A stretch of 64,000 bases of DNA from Apiospora phragmitis. Its lineage: Eukaryota > Ascomycota > Sordariomycetes > Amphisphaeriales > Apiosporaceae. Under the pieces are notes generated by a model, which searched no databases, was not told the DNA's origin, and saw nothing but the letters and a program-made list of their open reading frames with translations. The DNA lies in contig JAQQWL010000008.1 of the NCBI GenBank assembly GCA_038363925.1, positions 1,302,001 to 1,366,000 on the forward strand. Reading direction: 5' to 3'. How positions within the stretch are numbered: the first letter of the stretch is position 1; every line of letters begins with the position of its first letter. The translations under genes and the position numbers were made by a program. Below, piece by piece: positions 45,539 through 57,881 of the stretch.

Positions 45539-46835
45539 GTTATAAGATTTAAAAGGAGGATATTTATAATTTTAACGAGACCGGCCTTTTTATAAATTAA
45601 ATCTCGTTTAAAATAATCGTAACCGCCTCCGATTAATACGAGAGGCCTAGAGTAATTTAATAAAAGAATTAAGAATAAATTATAATTATTTAAGGCGTCG
45701 GATTATATAATTACGCTATCCCTCTATATATTATATTTACCGAGAAAACGCACCTCTTTTTTTAATATAAAAATAACCTATTATTAAAGGATTAAATAAT
45801 CGTAATTATTAAAAACGGCTAAACTATAAACGAAAAAAGCGAAGATTAAATTCGATATTTTAATAAATATATAAAGTTTTATACGAAAAATATTTATCGC
45901 TTATTAATTTTTAATAGCTATAAAAGCTATTACTTAATAACTTTTAAGCTTTATTATTATTATACTTTATATACTTTTTTATTTATTATATAAGCTTTAA
46001 CCTTTTAATATTAGCTGTTTTTATACGTTAAAAAAGTTATACGAAAAAGAAATCGAGGGTTTTATATAAACGTATATTATTTATATTTTAAAAGAAGACT
46101 TTTTACTAGCGTTTATAAAAGCGTTCTAAGCGATTTTTACCGTTTTAAATATTTAAAAAAGTTTTTAAAAAGTAAGACTTATATTATATAATCCGGAATA
46201 TATTATTTTATAATTAAATATAAAACTATATACGCCGACGCCTTCGGCGACCTTTTTTAACTTATTTATGCTTTAAAAATTAAAAACCTTAAATAATTTA
46301 ATTAAAGCTTAATTTTAAACCGAATACGTAAGAAATCGAATCTCGCGGCATTATAATAACTCCTCGATATTAATTTTTATTAAACTTAATTAAATTACGA
46401 AAAGTATAATATAAGTTATATACCGGCTCGCTTTTTTAAAAAGTAAGGTAACTATATTACGAGTAATAAATAAGATACTTAGTCGGCGCCGCCGTAAACA
46501 AAAACGACTATAGGATAAAAAATCACTTTATATATAAGCTAAAAAAGATTTATAGTTTTAAAAAAATATTAATAAATAGTTATAAAACTAATCGCGAAAA
46601 AGGAGTAATTATATAAAAACGTTTAGAACGCGTTTATAACGCTATAAAATCTACGGAAAGCTCGGATATAATACTCGTACTTATTAAAATAATATAAAAG
46701 CGTTTAACGAAAATAATTTTAAATAGTTTTAATTAATTTTAAGCATAATAGTTAAATAAATTTATATTTTATTATAAAAAGTCTTAAAAAGTATTTAATT
46801 AAACCGTGGACTACGTTACGTTAATAAATATTAAG

Positions 46836-47190
46836 AGTATATATATTATTACGGTGCTATAAGCTAGTTATCACATGGCCGACCAGGCGCCCATTTACCC
46901 TTATTCATATACATGCAGCTATCGTATTACCAACTAGCTATCCCAGTGATGTATGTTGGTGGATACATCCACATAGTTCCTCACTTATGCTTGCTGGCGA
47001 TCCTTGGCATTTTGCGATCAGCATGACTTGCGAAGATTCTAAGCCCGGGAGTCTCATCGGCCAATATAAGTTGGTATTAAGCTATATATATTCTTTTGGC
47101 GAATAAAGTAGGAATACTGTCGATCTTTGAACTAGGATTTGTCTATCTCAGACGTCACGCCATCCGTGACTGATTCGGGCCATATATCAA
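46836..47190. other. Flank between the transposon nest and the carboxypeptidase
   Basis: Return to normal composition; it contains the 3' flank of the minus-strand carboxypeptidase. No gene seen. Confidence 0.4.
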
Positions 47191-49141
47191 TTAGAGAACC
47201 CATCCACACATCATGACAAACAGAATCGAAGCTCCCAAACAGGCGCTGCCAGCACCTGTCCAGCTGCCCACCGCAGCGCTCGTGGTGGTGCCCTTAGCAT
47301 TCCCACCTGAACCTCCGCTTCCACCATTGCATGTCGAGGAAGCATTGCTGTTCCCACCAAGCCAAACCTGCGGGCCCGTACCAGCGCCCAGACTGTCTGC
47401 CGCCGGATGTTGCGTGGCGTTGGCGTCCGTGGTGAAGGGCACGAGCGACTGCAGGTTGGGCACGCGGCCCAGCAGCACCTCGAGCTGGCGGAACGCGACG
47501 CTGGGCTGGTTGGCGGGCACCATGTGGCCGCTGAAGGCGACGAGCGCGACCGTGAGCCCGCGCTCCGTGTGCGCCGTGCCGAGGACGCCCGCGCCTGCCG
47601 TCGTGCCCTTGTCTCCCGGCGAGTGGTACGGCACGTAGAGCGGCAGCTCGGGCTTGCTGTCGAACCCGCGCTTGCCGCCCCACGTCATGTTCTGCACCGC
47701 CAGCATCGTGCCATTAGCTATAAGCACCATGTCGAGCGCGCCGTGCACCAGCATCACGTTGTTGGTATGCTGAATCACGTTGGGGATCGCGAGCTGGTTC
47801 GACGGCAGCGAGTTGTCACCCTTGGGGAACACATTCGTGTCCGTGCACAACTGCCAGTTCTTGTTGAGTGGCGCGTGCAGGGCTTCCTTGACCGCCGTCT
47901 GGTTGAAGTAGATGATGGGCGCGCCGTTGGGGACGTAGTCGTACACTCCGCCCGTGGGGTCGTAAAGGAAAGGACACCCATTAGTGACTTGGTAGATGTT
48001 GAAGCACGGGTTAATTGCTGTTATGGCATCGTCGATGTCGTTGAGGATAGAGGCGCACCCTTTCTTTTCCACAGTAACATTGCCATTCATTGCGCCCGGC
48101 TGCGGCTGCGGCCCGGAAGCAGGATATACAAGGTACTTCTCCAGATAATCAGCATACCCACAGCTCTGGTGACGATCATGTATATCCTTGCTGAAGGTCT
48201 CATTAAAGGGGAAGAGACCAGGGAGCGAATCGGTAAAGGGCACAGCCGGCACATTCTCCGCTACAGAGTCTTCAGTATAGACGCCATCGTATATCAGCAT
48301 TCCGCTGACGTTGAAGTATTCCTTGTCGTTCTGGTCCAGCATGCCGCTGGCGATGTAGGGACAATATGCCCCGGCATAGCTCTCGCCGGTGATGTAGACA
48401 GCATAGCCTTGCATCTTGAAGACGTCGACGAAGTTCCGCCAGAAGCCTCGGAACTGGTCGGCGACGTCAGTTTCGTTGTTGGCGGTAGGCATTCCAGTGC
48501 TGTATCCCGTTCCCACGGGCTGGTCAACCCAGACGACGTTGCTCAGACGGTGCCAGCTCCAGGGGTTCAACTGCGGGGCGAATGTGCCGGCCATCCATGT
48601 GACTGGGCCATTTTCGGAAAACAACCCATTCATCGAAGAGCAGCCAGGCTTTTTGATATGAGATGTTAGCTTACATGAAGCGCGGGAGCATGGGTCGGGC
48701 CAGGATACTTACGCCGCCGGTGAACCAGATCACGATCTCCTTCTTGACAGATGCATCGGCTGATGGGAAGAACCAAAAGAACAGCTCGGAGGCGTTGGAT
48801 GAACCGATAGGAAGACTGCCTGCGTAGGATTCGCCAATGTCAAAAGTGATGTTTGGTAGCTTGCTGCCGTCCACGGCGAATTCTGAGGTTTCGGGTTAGC
48901 TTTCTAGGCATATCCCACGAGCTGTGAGCTGGTCGCACTCACTTGTTGAGTTGTCGTTGAGGAACTGGGAGCTGAGCTGTCTCTTGGTAATATCGTACGG
49001 GGTGGTTTCCAGCTTCATAGCTTCCATCCGTGCATCCATTCGCTTCTTGTACTCTGCCTGGCGCGTCAAATGCATGGGCTGATGGCTTGCGCCAGCCACC
49101 GCTGCCAAAGGCAGGGCAAATGCAAGCAGTGACAGCTTCAT
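47191..49141 (-). CDS. Secreted, probably GPI-anchored serine carboxypeptidase (S10), 608 aa
   Basis: Removes C-terminal residues from peptides at acid pH. Exons on minus: 49141-48943, 48882-48713 and 48648-47191, with clean GT-AG introns of 60 and 64 bp. A signal peptide, MKLSLLAFALPLAAVAGAS, starts at 49141. S10 landmarks are WFTGG-PGCSS across the second intron, VDQPVGTGYS, GESYAGAY with catalytic Ser near residue 213, HGALDM with Asp near 429, and FSGHMVPANQP with His near 498. The C-terminus has a Gly/Ser/Thr spacer and a hydrophobic end (ACLGASILFVMMCGWVL) typical of GPI attachment, so it is likely on the wall or plasma membrane. The frame is intact. A 420-codon open frame on the opposite strand is a compositional shadow. 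Confidence 0.94.
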
Positions 49142-50334
49142 ACTGCTGCTGGTCTGCGAACGGGTTTCTAATAAGAGAATGGTCTAATAAAAGAAGACTG
49201 CTGAGGAATCAAAGACGTCCTCAAACCATGCAATGAAATGGGTTGGTCATACGGAGGAAGGCCCTGATGGTTTTATTTGTGCAGCATCACCAACCCCTCA
49301 CCAATTAGGTAGAAGGATGATCGACCGACCGGGGGAGCTTTTGAGACAAAACGGCGTGACGTCGACCATGGCAAGTGCTTATGCAGGACACCATCGCTAC
49401 TGCAACTTTTGGCCGTCGAATGGCCTCGCTCCTTCCTGATCAGGCAACAGACGTTGCTCATGTACTGTATATGCACCATGGCTGCAGATCTCGGTAGGTA
49501 TGCTGCTTTCATTTGACCGAGTCATCATTCTAGCCGATGCAACGGTCCCCGCAGACAAGGCCATTCAGCCATTCGTCTACATCCTCCAATGTAGCAAGAT
49601 GACTCGGATTGAAGTTGCTCATCATTCGGCAAGGGCAAATGCTTGCTTTACCCGTATAACCTAGGTACTTCGTTTCACATCCTCAAAGTGCGTGCCGGCA
49701 GAAGGATGCCCACGCAAGGTACGGGTAATTCATTGAAACAAACATAACAAGCTCGGAACTCGGGCTACACGGGTAGTTGCGTCGATGTTCATGCGCCGAC
49801 GTAAGGTTGCATCCGATTGCTTGTTGTGTTGTGATCGGCCAAGCTAATAAATTAGTGGGCTGGTGGGGAAAGCGGATGGCAGGGAAGCTACTCCGTCCAG
49901 GCACTGCTCCTGCCTCCAGCAAGTCCAGCCCAATGCTCGCTACCTAACCTAAGGCCTGCAGGATCACGAAACTTCTGAGGTAGGTACGCATACGTATTGT
50001 TATTTAATCCTCTAGATACATCGATATTCAAGTACAGTAATGTTCGACGCATTAAAGTGTGCCAAGTAGGTAGAAAAACGATTGGGAGGTGTTGCTCGAC
50101 CATAAGCCGAATGAAGAAAGGAGAAACAGGAAAAAAAAAAGAAACAGAAAAAGAGCACAGGCGTCTGGTATCGCCATCTAAACTCTAAACTCGGAAGTCA
50201 AAGATGTGCCAGGCCCAAGCAAACCAAGAAGAAATTGAAGAATATGTTGCCAGAGTCAAGAAGGTGCCCAATTAAACCCCCAGCAGTCGGTCTCACTCAC
50301 TCCACTCACACTCAGTCTCAACCCCCCTTTTTCT
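49142..50334. other. Intergenic
   Basis: About 1.2 kb upstream of the carboxypeptidase and downstream of the wall-protein gene. No gene recognised. Confidence 0.4.
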
Positions 50335-53300
50335 TCACATACCCGGACCCATGGTGGTCTGGACAGGCATCACCGCCGTCTCCGCCAACGGCAGCCGCGA
50401 CGACGGCGTCGCGAGCGTCGTATGGTTAGAACCTTCACCGGACGGCACGGAAGCGATGTAGGGCTCCATGCTCATGCCGTCCATCCACACGGTGTTCTCT
50501 TTGGCCCCGTTGAGGTAGACATGCCACGCCGATATTGCGAACTGGCGGCGGGCGCCCACCTCGAACACGACGCCATACCGCGTCCACGACGCACCACCGT
50601 CGCCGCCGTTGTCGGCCCCGCGCTCCGCGACCACCGTCGCCACCGTCACGCCGTCTATCACCGCCTCCACGCGCGCCTGGTTGGCGATCGCGAACTTGAG
50701 GCTGAACGACAGGACGTAACGCTGCGGCGAGGGGTCCAGGCGGACCACAACGGGGTGGCGCAGCTCGAAGTCCCACCACTGCGCGCCCCAGTTGTCGCCG
50801 CCGTTCATGAGGTCGACGGCCAGCGAGCGGCATGACCCGTCGGACCCGGATCCCACGTCCGGCTGGGTGATGTAGTAGTCCGTCAGCAGGGGCTCGAAGG
50901 CGCCGACCTGCCAGGGGCTGAGGCCGCGCTCGAAACCGCCGTTGTCGATCATGGCGGTGTCCTGAGTGGGCGTGCAGGTCGGCGCGCTGGAGGTGGAGGA
51001 GGCGCCCGAATCACTTGGACCTCCTGAACTGTCGGAGCCACCGGAGGCGGAGGCGGTAGGTGTCGGATTTGCCACGGTGAGAATGGAAGAGCTGGAACTC
51101 AAGACGGTGAGGTAAGTGGGGTAGCTTGCACTGTCGGACGGCGATGACCCATCAGCACCAGTAGCACTGGCAGTAGCAGTTCCATCGCCCAATGAGAATG
51201 ATGCACCATTATCACCACCGCCGCCGCCGCCAATACCAACACCAGGGCCCTGAGTGGGAATTACCGAGGTGATATTTCCAAAGTGGACCAATGTCGGGGT
51301 AGACGAGGTGGTGCATGTCGTGTCGGGCGAGCCGTCATCGGGAGGCGAACTTCTCGACGGCACCACCGAGGTCGAGAAGGTAGTGAGACTGCACGATGTA
51401 TCGGAACCATCAGGGCCTGTTGGCGGCGGCAGGCTGTTGAGTACGGCCGAGGACGTGATGGACACCGTCTCGGTAACGGACGCCGTCACGCTCGAAGGAG
51501 TCAAGGCCGTGTCTGGTGGGGCCGAGGAGATGGGGTAGGAGGGCGCTGACGTGTTGTTCATGAAAGGCGGTGGGGAGCCGCTGATCAGAGTCTCGGTCAG
51601 AGTGGCGGTTGTACTCGACACCGATACTGATACTGATACTGATGCGGATGCGGATGCGGATGCGGATGCGGATGCCGACACTGAAACGGAAACGGAAACG
51701 CTGATGCTCGATGTGGGGACAGAGGCGGTATCGGGTGGTCCCTTGCTTCCCGAACCTGATGGCGAACCAAATGGCGGACCCGATGGCGGACCTGTTGGCG
51801 GACCTGACGGCGACCCCGGTGACGAGCTTGATGGCGAAGAAACAAGACCTGAATTCGGATAGGATGCAGTGGGGACAGGAACTGAGGCGACCCCGGAGGT
51901 CGACATGGGCACTGAAGCGGAATTGCCGTTGCTATTCGGAGTGCTTTGGCTCGGGATACTCGGTGGTTTCGCACTAGTGTCGGAGCCTACCGGGATAGAT
52001 GCCGTCGCACTGGATCCAGGTCCCGGCGTAGTAAAGCTGGTGACGAGTGTAGTGAGAGTCGCCCACGAGCTGCTCGTGAAGGCAGTCTCCGATGTGACTG
52101 GAATGGTCACCAAGCTGGACTCGATCACCGAGCTGACAGAAACAGAGGCTGAGCCGAAGGGTGGAACACCGGTAGAAGCGGTGGAGAATACTATGTCCGT
52201 CGTCCCTGTCACGAACGTCACGGACGGCGACCCCAGAGACGCCCATGTTGAACACCCGGACGGTAAGCCCGCGCCCCCGGGCCCAAGTCCAGGCACCCAA
52301 GTACAATCCGTGATGGTGCTGACGATGTCGGTGGTTGTCGCGACCGTGTTGGTGAAGGTCGAGATGCTGCCGGGATGGGTGTTGCTTGCCGGAGGCACGG
52401 AGTCCGAACCGCCGGTGGGGGGAACGCCCCCGGAAGAGGAATCGACAATGATGGTGGCGGTAGTGGTGGGTGTCTCACTCGTCGAAGCCCCGCCCGGGGG
52501 AGGGCTTGACAAGGGCGGGCCCGTCAGGCTATACGTAAGGGCGCCGGTTGGAAGCGAAGGTGAAAGCGGAGGTCCGGTCAATGACCCAGTTGCGCTGTCG
52601 CTCAACGGGGGTCCCCCAGAGGGGCCTGATAAGACCGGGCCCGTCTGGCTGAACGTACCAGTGATCGTTGTAAGTGAGGGTTCGGTCAGCGTTGCGGTCA
52701 CGGTGTCACTCAAGGGCGGTCCTCCAGAGGAAGCTGATAGGACCGGGCTTGTTTGACTCTCCGTAACAGTGTCGGTTGTAAGCGAAGGTCCGGTCAGTGT
52801 TGCAGTTACGGTATCACTATTTGGTGGCCCTCCACTGCTTGGCGGCCCCCCACTATTCGGTGGTCCTCCACTACTCGGTGGCCCACCTCCTGGGGACGAG
52901 CTTGACAAGCCCGGGCCCGTCGGGCTAGACGTAGCTGGAACGGACACGGTTGTGAGCGAAGGCTCGGTCAATGTTGCCGTTACGGTAGGAGGGTGCGAGC
53001 TGATGTCACCACCAGGAGGGAAGTCAGGCGGCGCGGATGCGCTGTAGCCGGGGGTGGTCCCGCCGCCGTTCGAGGCGGGCGGGCCCCCGGTGGTCTGTGA
53101 GATCACCGAGTCCCACCATGAAGGCGACGATGAAGCTGCCGTGGACGAGGAACTTTCTGGGTGAGACCCGTTCCCCAGTGTGCCTGTGGCGGTGGCTGAG
53201 CTCGCGGTCGGAGTGATGGACGTGAGTTCGGTCACTGTTCCTGGAATGGGAGGTGGCCCGGAAATCTTGTGGCCGTAAGAGTAGTGACTGTAAAGTTGGA

Positions 53301-53594
53301 TCGATATTAGCTCTGATGTGATCGAATCGTTGCGAGTTCCCTCAAACCAACATCGCTATCTCCACCACCATAACACCAACAACAAGTATAGAACAGGGGT
53401 TGAAACATACACTTGCCGATCCAGGACCTTGTTGGAGCCACCCATACAACTATATTTTGGATATATGTTAGTAACCAACGGGCCTGAGAGGGAATCCAAG
53501 GGGATACTGACTTGCTTCCATCACAGTTAGCTTGTCCACCAACCGCGAATAACAAGAATGGTACACCCAAGGAGACTCGGCTAAGGAGTGACAT
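50335..53594 (-). CDS. Large Ser/Thr/Pro/Gly-rich secreted wall protein with C-terminal carbohydrate-binding-like domain
   Basis: Start 53594 gives a signal peptide, MSLLSRVSLGVPFLLFAVGG, and an early Cys. One or two short introns follow (about 53510-53290) before the main exon, which runs to 50335. The exact joins are unsure: both candidate donors include GCAAGT, and the last acceptor is TTTACAG at about 53290. The main exon encodes over 960 residues of low-complexity sequence with GGPPSSGG and VTATLTGPSLTT repeats and an alternating Ser-Val/Ser-Ala stretch from a hexanucleotide array. The final roughly 190 residues are folded-looking: MIDNGGFERGLSPWQVGAF, GAQWWDFELRHP, WTRYGVVFEVGARR and WMDGMSMEPYI, like CBM4/9-type galactose-binding jelly rolls. 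No GPI tail is seen. Probably an adhesin or matrix protein; the function is inferred. Confidence 0.75.
51623..51700. repeat. Hexanucleotide array in the wall-protein gene
   Basis: Consecutive GATACT, GATGCG and GAAACG units (about 3, 5-6 and 3). On the minus strand they encode alternating Ser-Val, Ser-Ala and Ser-Val dipeptides. The unit length keeps the reading frame, so copy number can vary without breaking the gene. Confidence 0.85.
52818..52890. repeat. Pro/Gly-coding minisatellite
   Basis: Repeats of a unit of about 18 bp (CTTGGCGGCCCCCCACTATT-like) encode GGPPSSGGPPNSGG on the minus strand, inside the wall-protein gene. Confidence 0.75.
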
Positions 53595-55121
53595 GGTTGG
53601 GAATTCAGGAAATGCCAGCCTCAAGAGAATTGCGAGTAAAGAAAGAATGTGGCTTGAGTTGTGAATCCCAATGAGAGAAGTGTAAAGGTATCCAATCTTT
53701 ATACAGACGAGAACTCATTGCGTCCGGGCCGTAGGACCTTCTCGAAGAAGCCTCCAGTATGCCAAGAACTATAGGAGTCAAAGGTGCAGCTGAAGGTTAC
53801 AGAGCAGAACCAATTAATTATGAGGTCGGTAACACAAAAAGAGGAGTGTATAATAACCTTCGGGGTCCCAGACACGTGTAAAAGTCCGAACCCACAGCTG
53901 AGGCCAGATCTAGAATCTTTCGAACTTTGGTGTTTTCTGTATCAATGCCCGTTCGGGGCCGAAGCAGCGCCGTGTTGTCCTGACAGTTGTACTACCAGCT
54001 TCTCGAGACCTTGAAGGCAGAGACGAATAAAGACACAATACCCTTGAACATTCTCCATCGGGCAGTATAGCAATAAGATGAGAATCCATCACGATACTTC
54101 TCGATTTCTATCCACACAACATTCAGGTGAAGATGCGTCGTAAACTGAAACTCGGCTACTTTTCAGACGTGAGACCACAACGACGTTGTATACAAACTCA
54201 CAATCAGTTCATGGTTGGTTCTTACATATTGTCCATCGCTGAGATATTTCCGAGGTGTATCACCGGTCAATGGTCCGGAATCTTACAAGGTTTTACTTGA
54301 CCATGCCTCGCCTGCTTGCCTAGAACTGACCAAACGCTTGTCTACCAAAGTCCTTTGTGAGCAGCACTATGACAAGAGATCGTAAAGGTGCATGTGTAAG
54401 TTAAAACAATCTGCCTCTGAGGGTGTGATACGTTTCCAGAGCTACCAATGGTCAGTATACGCAATAATAGCACCTACAAAGTCAGTAATCTCCTCACCCC
54501 GCTCTTTATCTGCTCATTAAACTTGGGTCCTCCAAACCTACCCGATTCTCTAATGTCTGAAGAGGCCTTGGAACTTCAAGCTAGTGTCCCCATCTACAGG
54601 TTCGCTTAAACCAGTTCCGCAATGCCCGATGATGATCCAGCTGAGCTAGAATATATGGTGTGTTTTGGACACAGAGACCGATTCAGAATCTAGATCGATC
54701 CAATTAGCTGTCTCGGCGTTACACAACAGCAGAGTCACTTTTGTACTACAAATTCCCTCATGCAACACTCAGCTGAACGAAAGCAGGTACCAGCCCTTGA
54801 ACCACGTGAGTGGCTCTTCAAAACTGACTGGGATGCTGCTCCTTTTCCTCTTTTTACTTTGCCACACTTCAGGTACCCGTCTTTGACACCGTGCAGCATG
54901 TTCATGCATGCAATATTGACTGCATGCCGGCATACCTAAGCAGGCTAACTGACGTAGCACGAAGACCCAAGTAAGCGAAGCAATAATCGAGTTTGACCCA
55001 TCTTGCCAGGCTTGAAATAGGCAGAGAGCCCGGTTGTCCACGTCCCAGCTTAATATGGGAGTACGCATTGGAGTCTCAATCAATATATTACAGCTCACGC
55101 CACCTCTGCTTATTCTTTCGG
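53595..55121. other. Intergenic, no gene recognised
   Basis: About 1.5 kb between the wall-protein start and the GT25 stop. The scattered open frames are short and overlap on both strands. Confidence 0.4.
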
Positions 55122-56631
55122 TCACCACATGGCCTCGCCCTTGTCGGGCAACTGATCGACAACGTCGGCAGCCGTACCCCCCTCTGTCAACACGTTTAGA
55201 TTCATGCGCACGCTCCAGCGCACATATGGCGTGCCGACCTTGGTGACGTAGCCACCCCCTTGGCCGCGGATGTCGGAGGCCCCTTTTTTCGCGAAGTAGT
55301 GGCCAAAGATGGGAGGCTGCACGGTCAAGCAGGTTGGATGTTGCCGCGATATTCTCCTTCGATTGCTTCCATCTCTTCTTCTTTCGTTGCTACTCGTCTC
55401 GTTGTCGACCCCATCAGTGGTACCACTAGTCCCCCCAGCAGGGGGTTTATCGTTATCGTCATTCTTGATGTTTTCGTCCTGCGTTTTCCCGCCCACGTAT
55501 CCGCCGGCGCACCAGCTCCCCAACATCAAATCCCACTGGCTCGAGAAGTCCTCGAGCCCGAACTGCCACAGCAACTTCCGCGCCCCGCGCTGGCTGACCG
55601 CGTACGCCAGCGTGCACGCGGTGCCCGGCGAGGTCGTGGCGTGCACCACCCGGGTGTGCGGCGGATAAAGCTCGCCGAGGGCATCGTGGGATGCGAAGGG
55701 GTGTGGTTTGAGATGACGCGGTGCCGGCACCGTGGGGTCGTCCGGGACCACGACCCGAAGCGGCGGCGGTGGGAGCGAGGTCCCGGCGTTCGGGAATTCG
55801 GTGCCGCAGTGTTGCTAACCAAAGGACGTCCCATCCTTCACCGTAGGGGCGTTCCGAGGAAGCAGGTGCGCTTATCGGGGATACATGATCAAGGAGGACC
55901 GAATAACGTTCCACATCTTCGCGACCGACCGCTCCGGTGCTTCCTCTGGCTTCGGCGCCGCTTCTTCTCGGTCGATATGTGACCAAGGGATCTGCCTCGC
56001 TCAATCCAACAAGGGGTTTCGACTTCATATCGCTCGTTGTCCGGAGCCACGCATTGGAGGCTGCACCAAACGTCTGTAGCTGGCTCTTGATCCGCAGGTC
56101 CCAATCCACATCGTCCTCCATGATCAGGGCACTGGGCAGGCCCTCCTCCACGACTTTGCGCAGCGCGTTCATGTGGGCCCGCCACGAGCCCCTGACGGCC
56201 GTGTCCGAGCTCTTGTGCTTCGGTCGGTCGCCGGGGGGAAGCACGCGCTCCTCAACCGTGTCCCCGTCCACGCCGTCTACCCACTCGAAGGTGAGGTTGC
56301 TGACGGCGGCGGCCAGCACCATGGCGTCGCGGCGATCGGTTCGTGCCGGGCGACTGATGAGGAGCATCTTGGAGAACTGCAAATATCGGAGCGTTAATGT
56401 CTTTCTTTCTGTCTCTCTCGCTCCTCAGCTGACAGAAATGCCTGCTGTTTTGATGCTCTGTAACCCAGCCACACTCACCCCGGCTGTCCCATTAGAAAAT
56501 GGCACGGAGGCGCGCCTCAATGGCCCCGTGTGTAACAAGTGAGAGAACTTTCTCGGCCAGTACAGATAGATGAGTGGCAGAATCAGGAGGCTTCCCCAGA
56601 GTAACCGGAACTTCTGAATTATGATGGCCAT
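55122..56631 (-). pseudogene. GT25-family glycosyltransferase, one frameshift
   Basis: Type II membrane glycosyltransferase of the family that includes bacterial LPS galactosyltransferases and their fungal relatives; probably Golgi. On the minus strand exon 1 (56631-56479) encodes a membrane anchor, KFRLLWGSLLILPLIYLYWP. An in-frame ATG at 56721 is an alternative start. Intron 56478-56377 has GTGAGT and TTTGCAG. Exon 2 begins FSKMLLISRPARTDRRDAM and includes the acidic metal-binding motif SALIMEDDVDWD and PYGEGWDVLWL. Just after that Trp-Leu the frame shifts, near 55808-55816, to CGTEFPNAGTS, VVPDDPTVP, CTLAYAVSQRGARKLLWQFG and ending GEAMW at 55122. All family blocks are present in order, so a single indel explains the break. 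Confidence 0.8.
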
Positions 56632-57881
56632 TGCGTGCGATGGCCTTCTTAAATCATGTGAATTAACAGTGGCGGGTGCCCAGTAGATTTCTTTTGGCGC
56701 TCTGATTATTTTGGGTGTCATATTCCCCTAGGTATATAGGCTAAAAGGGAAATGAAACTAGATGTTTGGTTACTTGGCGATATGCAGATCCTTGGGCCAC
56801 ATATCCGATTGGCTTGCCTTTAGCCTCTTGACTGCGACCCTTTGAGTACCATTGTTGTGACCTCCTCCATAATATCACATCTAGGCTTTCAAGTAACGGC
56901 TTCTATTCATAGTCTAGGCAGACAATCATCGAGTCGTATAAAAAACCCCGTTTAGCTAATAGGATACATACTCTAGTACTCACTCAGTTATATTTATCCA
57001 TTAATAATTGAACAACCCCTACTTCATATGCGTCTCTTACTTAGTATCTTTATCGATTTGAAAAAAACCCGAGTCTGGGAAATCGAGTATGTAAGACCGC
57101 TAGGCATACCAGAGTACTAGGCGCACCTGGGAACACTAATAAGACACACACCCATGTAATAATGTTAACAGAAAATCTATGTTGATCAGGAACTATACAA
57201 TGTCCCTGCTCGAATCTTCGGACCTTCTCGCTATTCCACAAATCTTGAAATGCATGAGATACGATAGACTGTCTGGCTATGAAGACCGCAAGCCGGTTAT
57301 CAAAGCCCACAATGCTTACTTGTAGGTCATCACTACTGTTAGACCATGTCAAGGCCTGCGGATGCGGACCTGCGGAAAGTTTCAGGCGTAGCGGTTTTGA
57401 TGGCAGCACTAAGGGGTTCATATATGGAGATAGGTTTGGTTCCTATTAGCTCTATTGGTATTTTACTTTGTTCCATTCAATAGCTTTCATTCGATAGTGT
57501 CTACTACGTAATTCCCGTGTGAGGTTAAGTTCGATCCCCATTGGCGCTATTGGTATCTTAATTTGTTCCATTTGTACCAACATCAGCGAGGAAGCCCGCT
57601 AGATGACAACCCAATTGGGCTCCATTCGACAACCACCCTGACTACTTATCCATCCTGGTTCCCAATCGTATCAGAGCTAAAGCATGCGCCACCAGTCCGC
57701 TGTCTAACTATTGCTATCCTGCCGGCACATTACCTCCTCGTCGCGCTGCATGTCCTGGTAAGTTTATAGGAAGAGCCCAGGTAACCTCCTGGCTACTAAT
57801 TATCAAGAAATCGGAGGTCTGTTCATCCAGTGAAACCTGTTTGTAGTTCGTTATTGTGCTCGATCCTGCATTCCTAGAACG
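56632..57881. other. Intergenic, with a short direct repeat
   Basis: No gene recognised. Two imperfect copies of a roughly 37-bp sequence (core CTATTGGTAT...TTTGTTCCATT) lie at 57441-57477 and 57536-57572. Confidence 0.4.

Larger units (their letters stand above)
42648..46835 (+). mobile_element. Fot1/pogo-like transposon, copy 3, split by nested insertions
   Basis: The left terminal repeat begins TAACGTACCCTATAAGTGAA at 42648. The 5' half (to about 43180) aligns to 7440-7690 of copy 1. The remainder resumes at about 45544 (AAGATTTAAAAGGAGG), aligns to copy 1 from about 7683 and includes YNFNETG-type transposase remnants near 45560. The right end near 46800-46835 is degraded (...CTACGTTACGTTA). 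The inserted DNA is the transposon at 43182-45042 plus the miniature LTR element at 45044-45538. Confidence 0.7.

Noticed and set aside
47407..48669. 420-codon open frame on the plus strand opposite the carboxypeptidase
   Set aside because: Antisense of a well-supported S10 gene; Arg/Val/His-rich without domains.
51869..52756. 295-codon open frame opposite the Ser/Thr/Pro-rich gene
   Set aside because: Mirror of the repeats on the coding strand. The minus strand has the signal peptide, introns and folded C-terminal domain.
57420..57580. tRNA-like GTTCGATCCCC near 57530
   Set aside because: No A box or acceptor-stem pairing at the proper distance; only a short direct repeat is supported.
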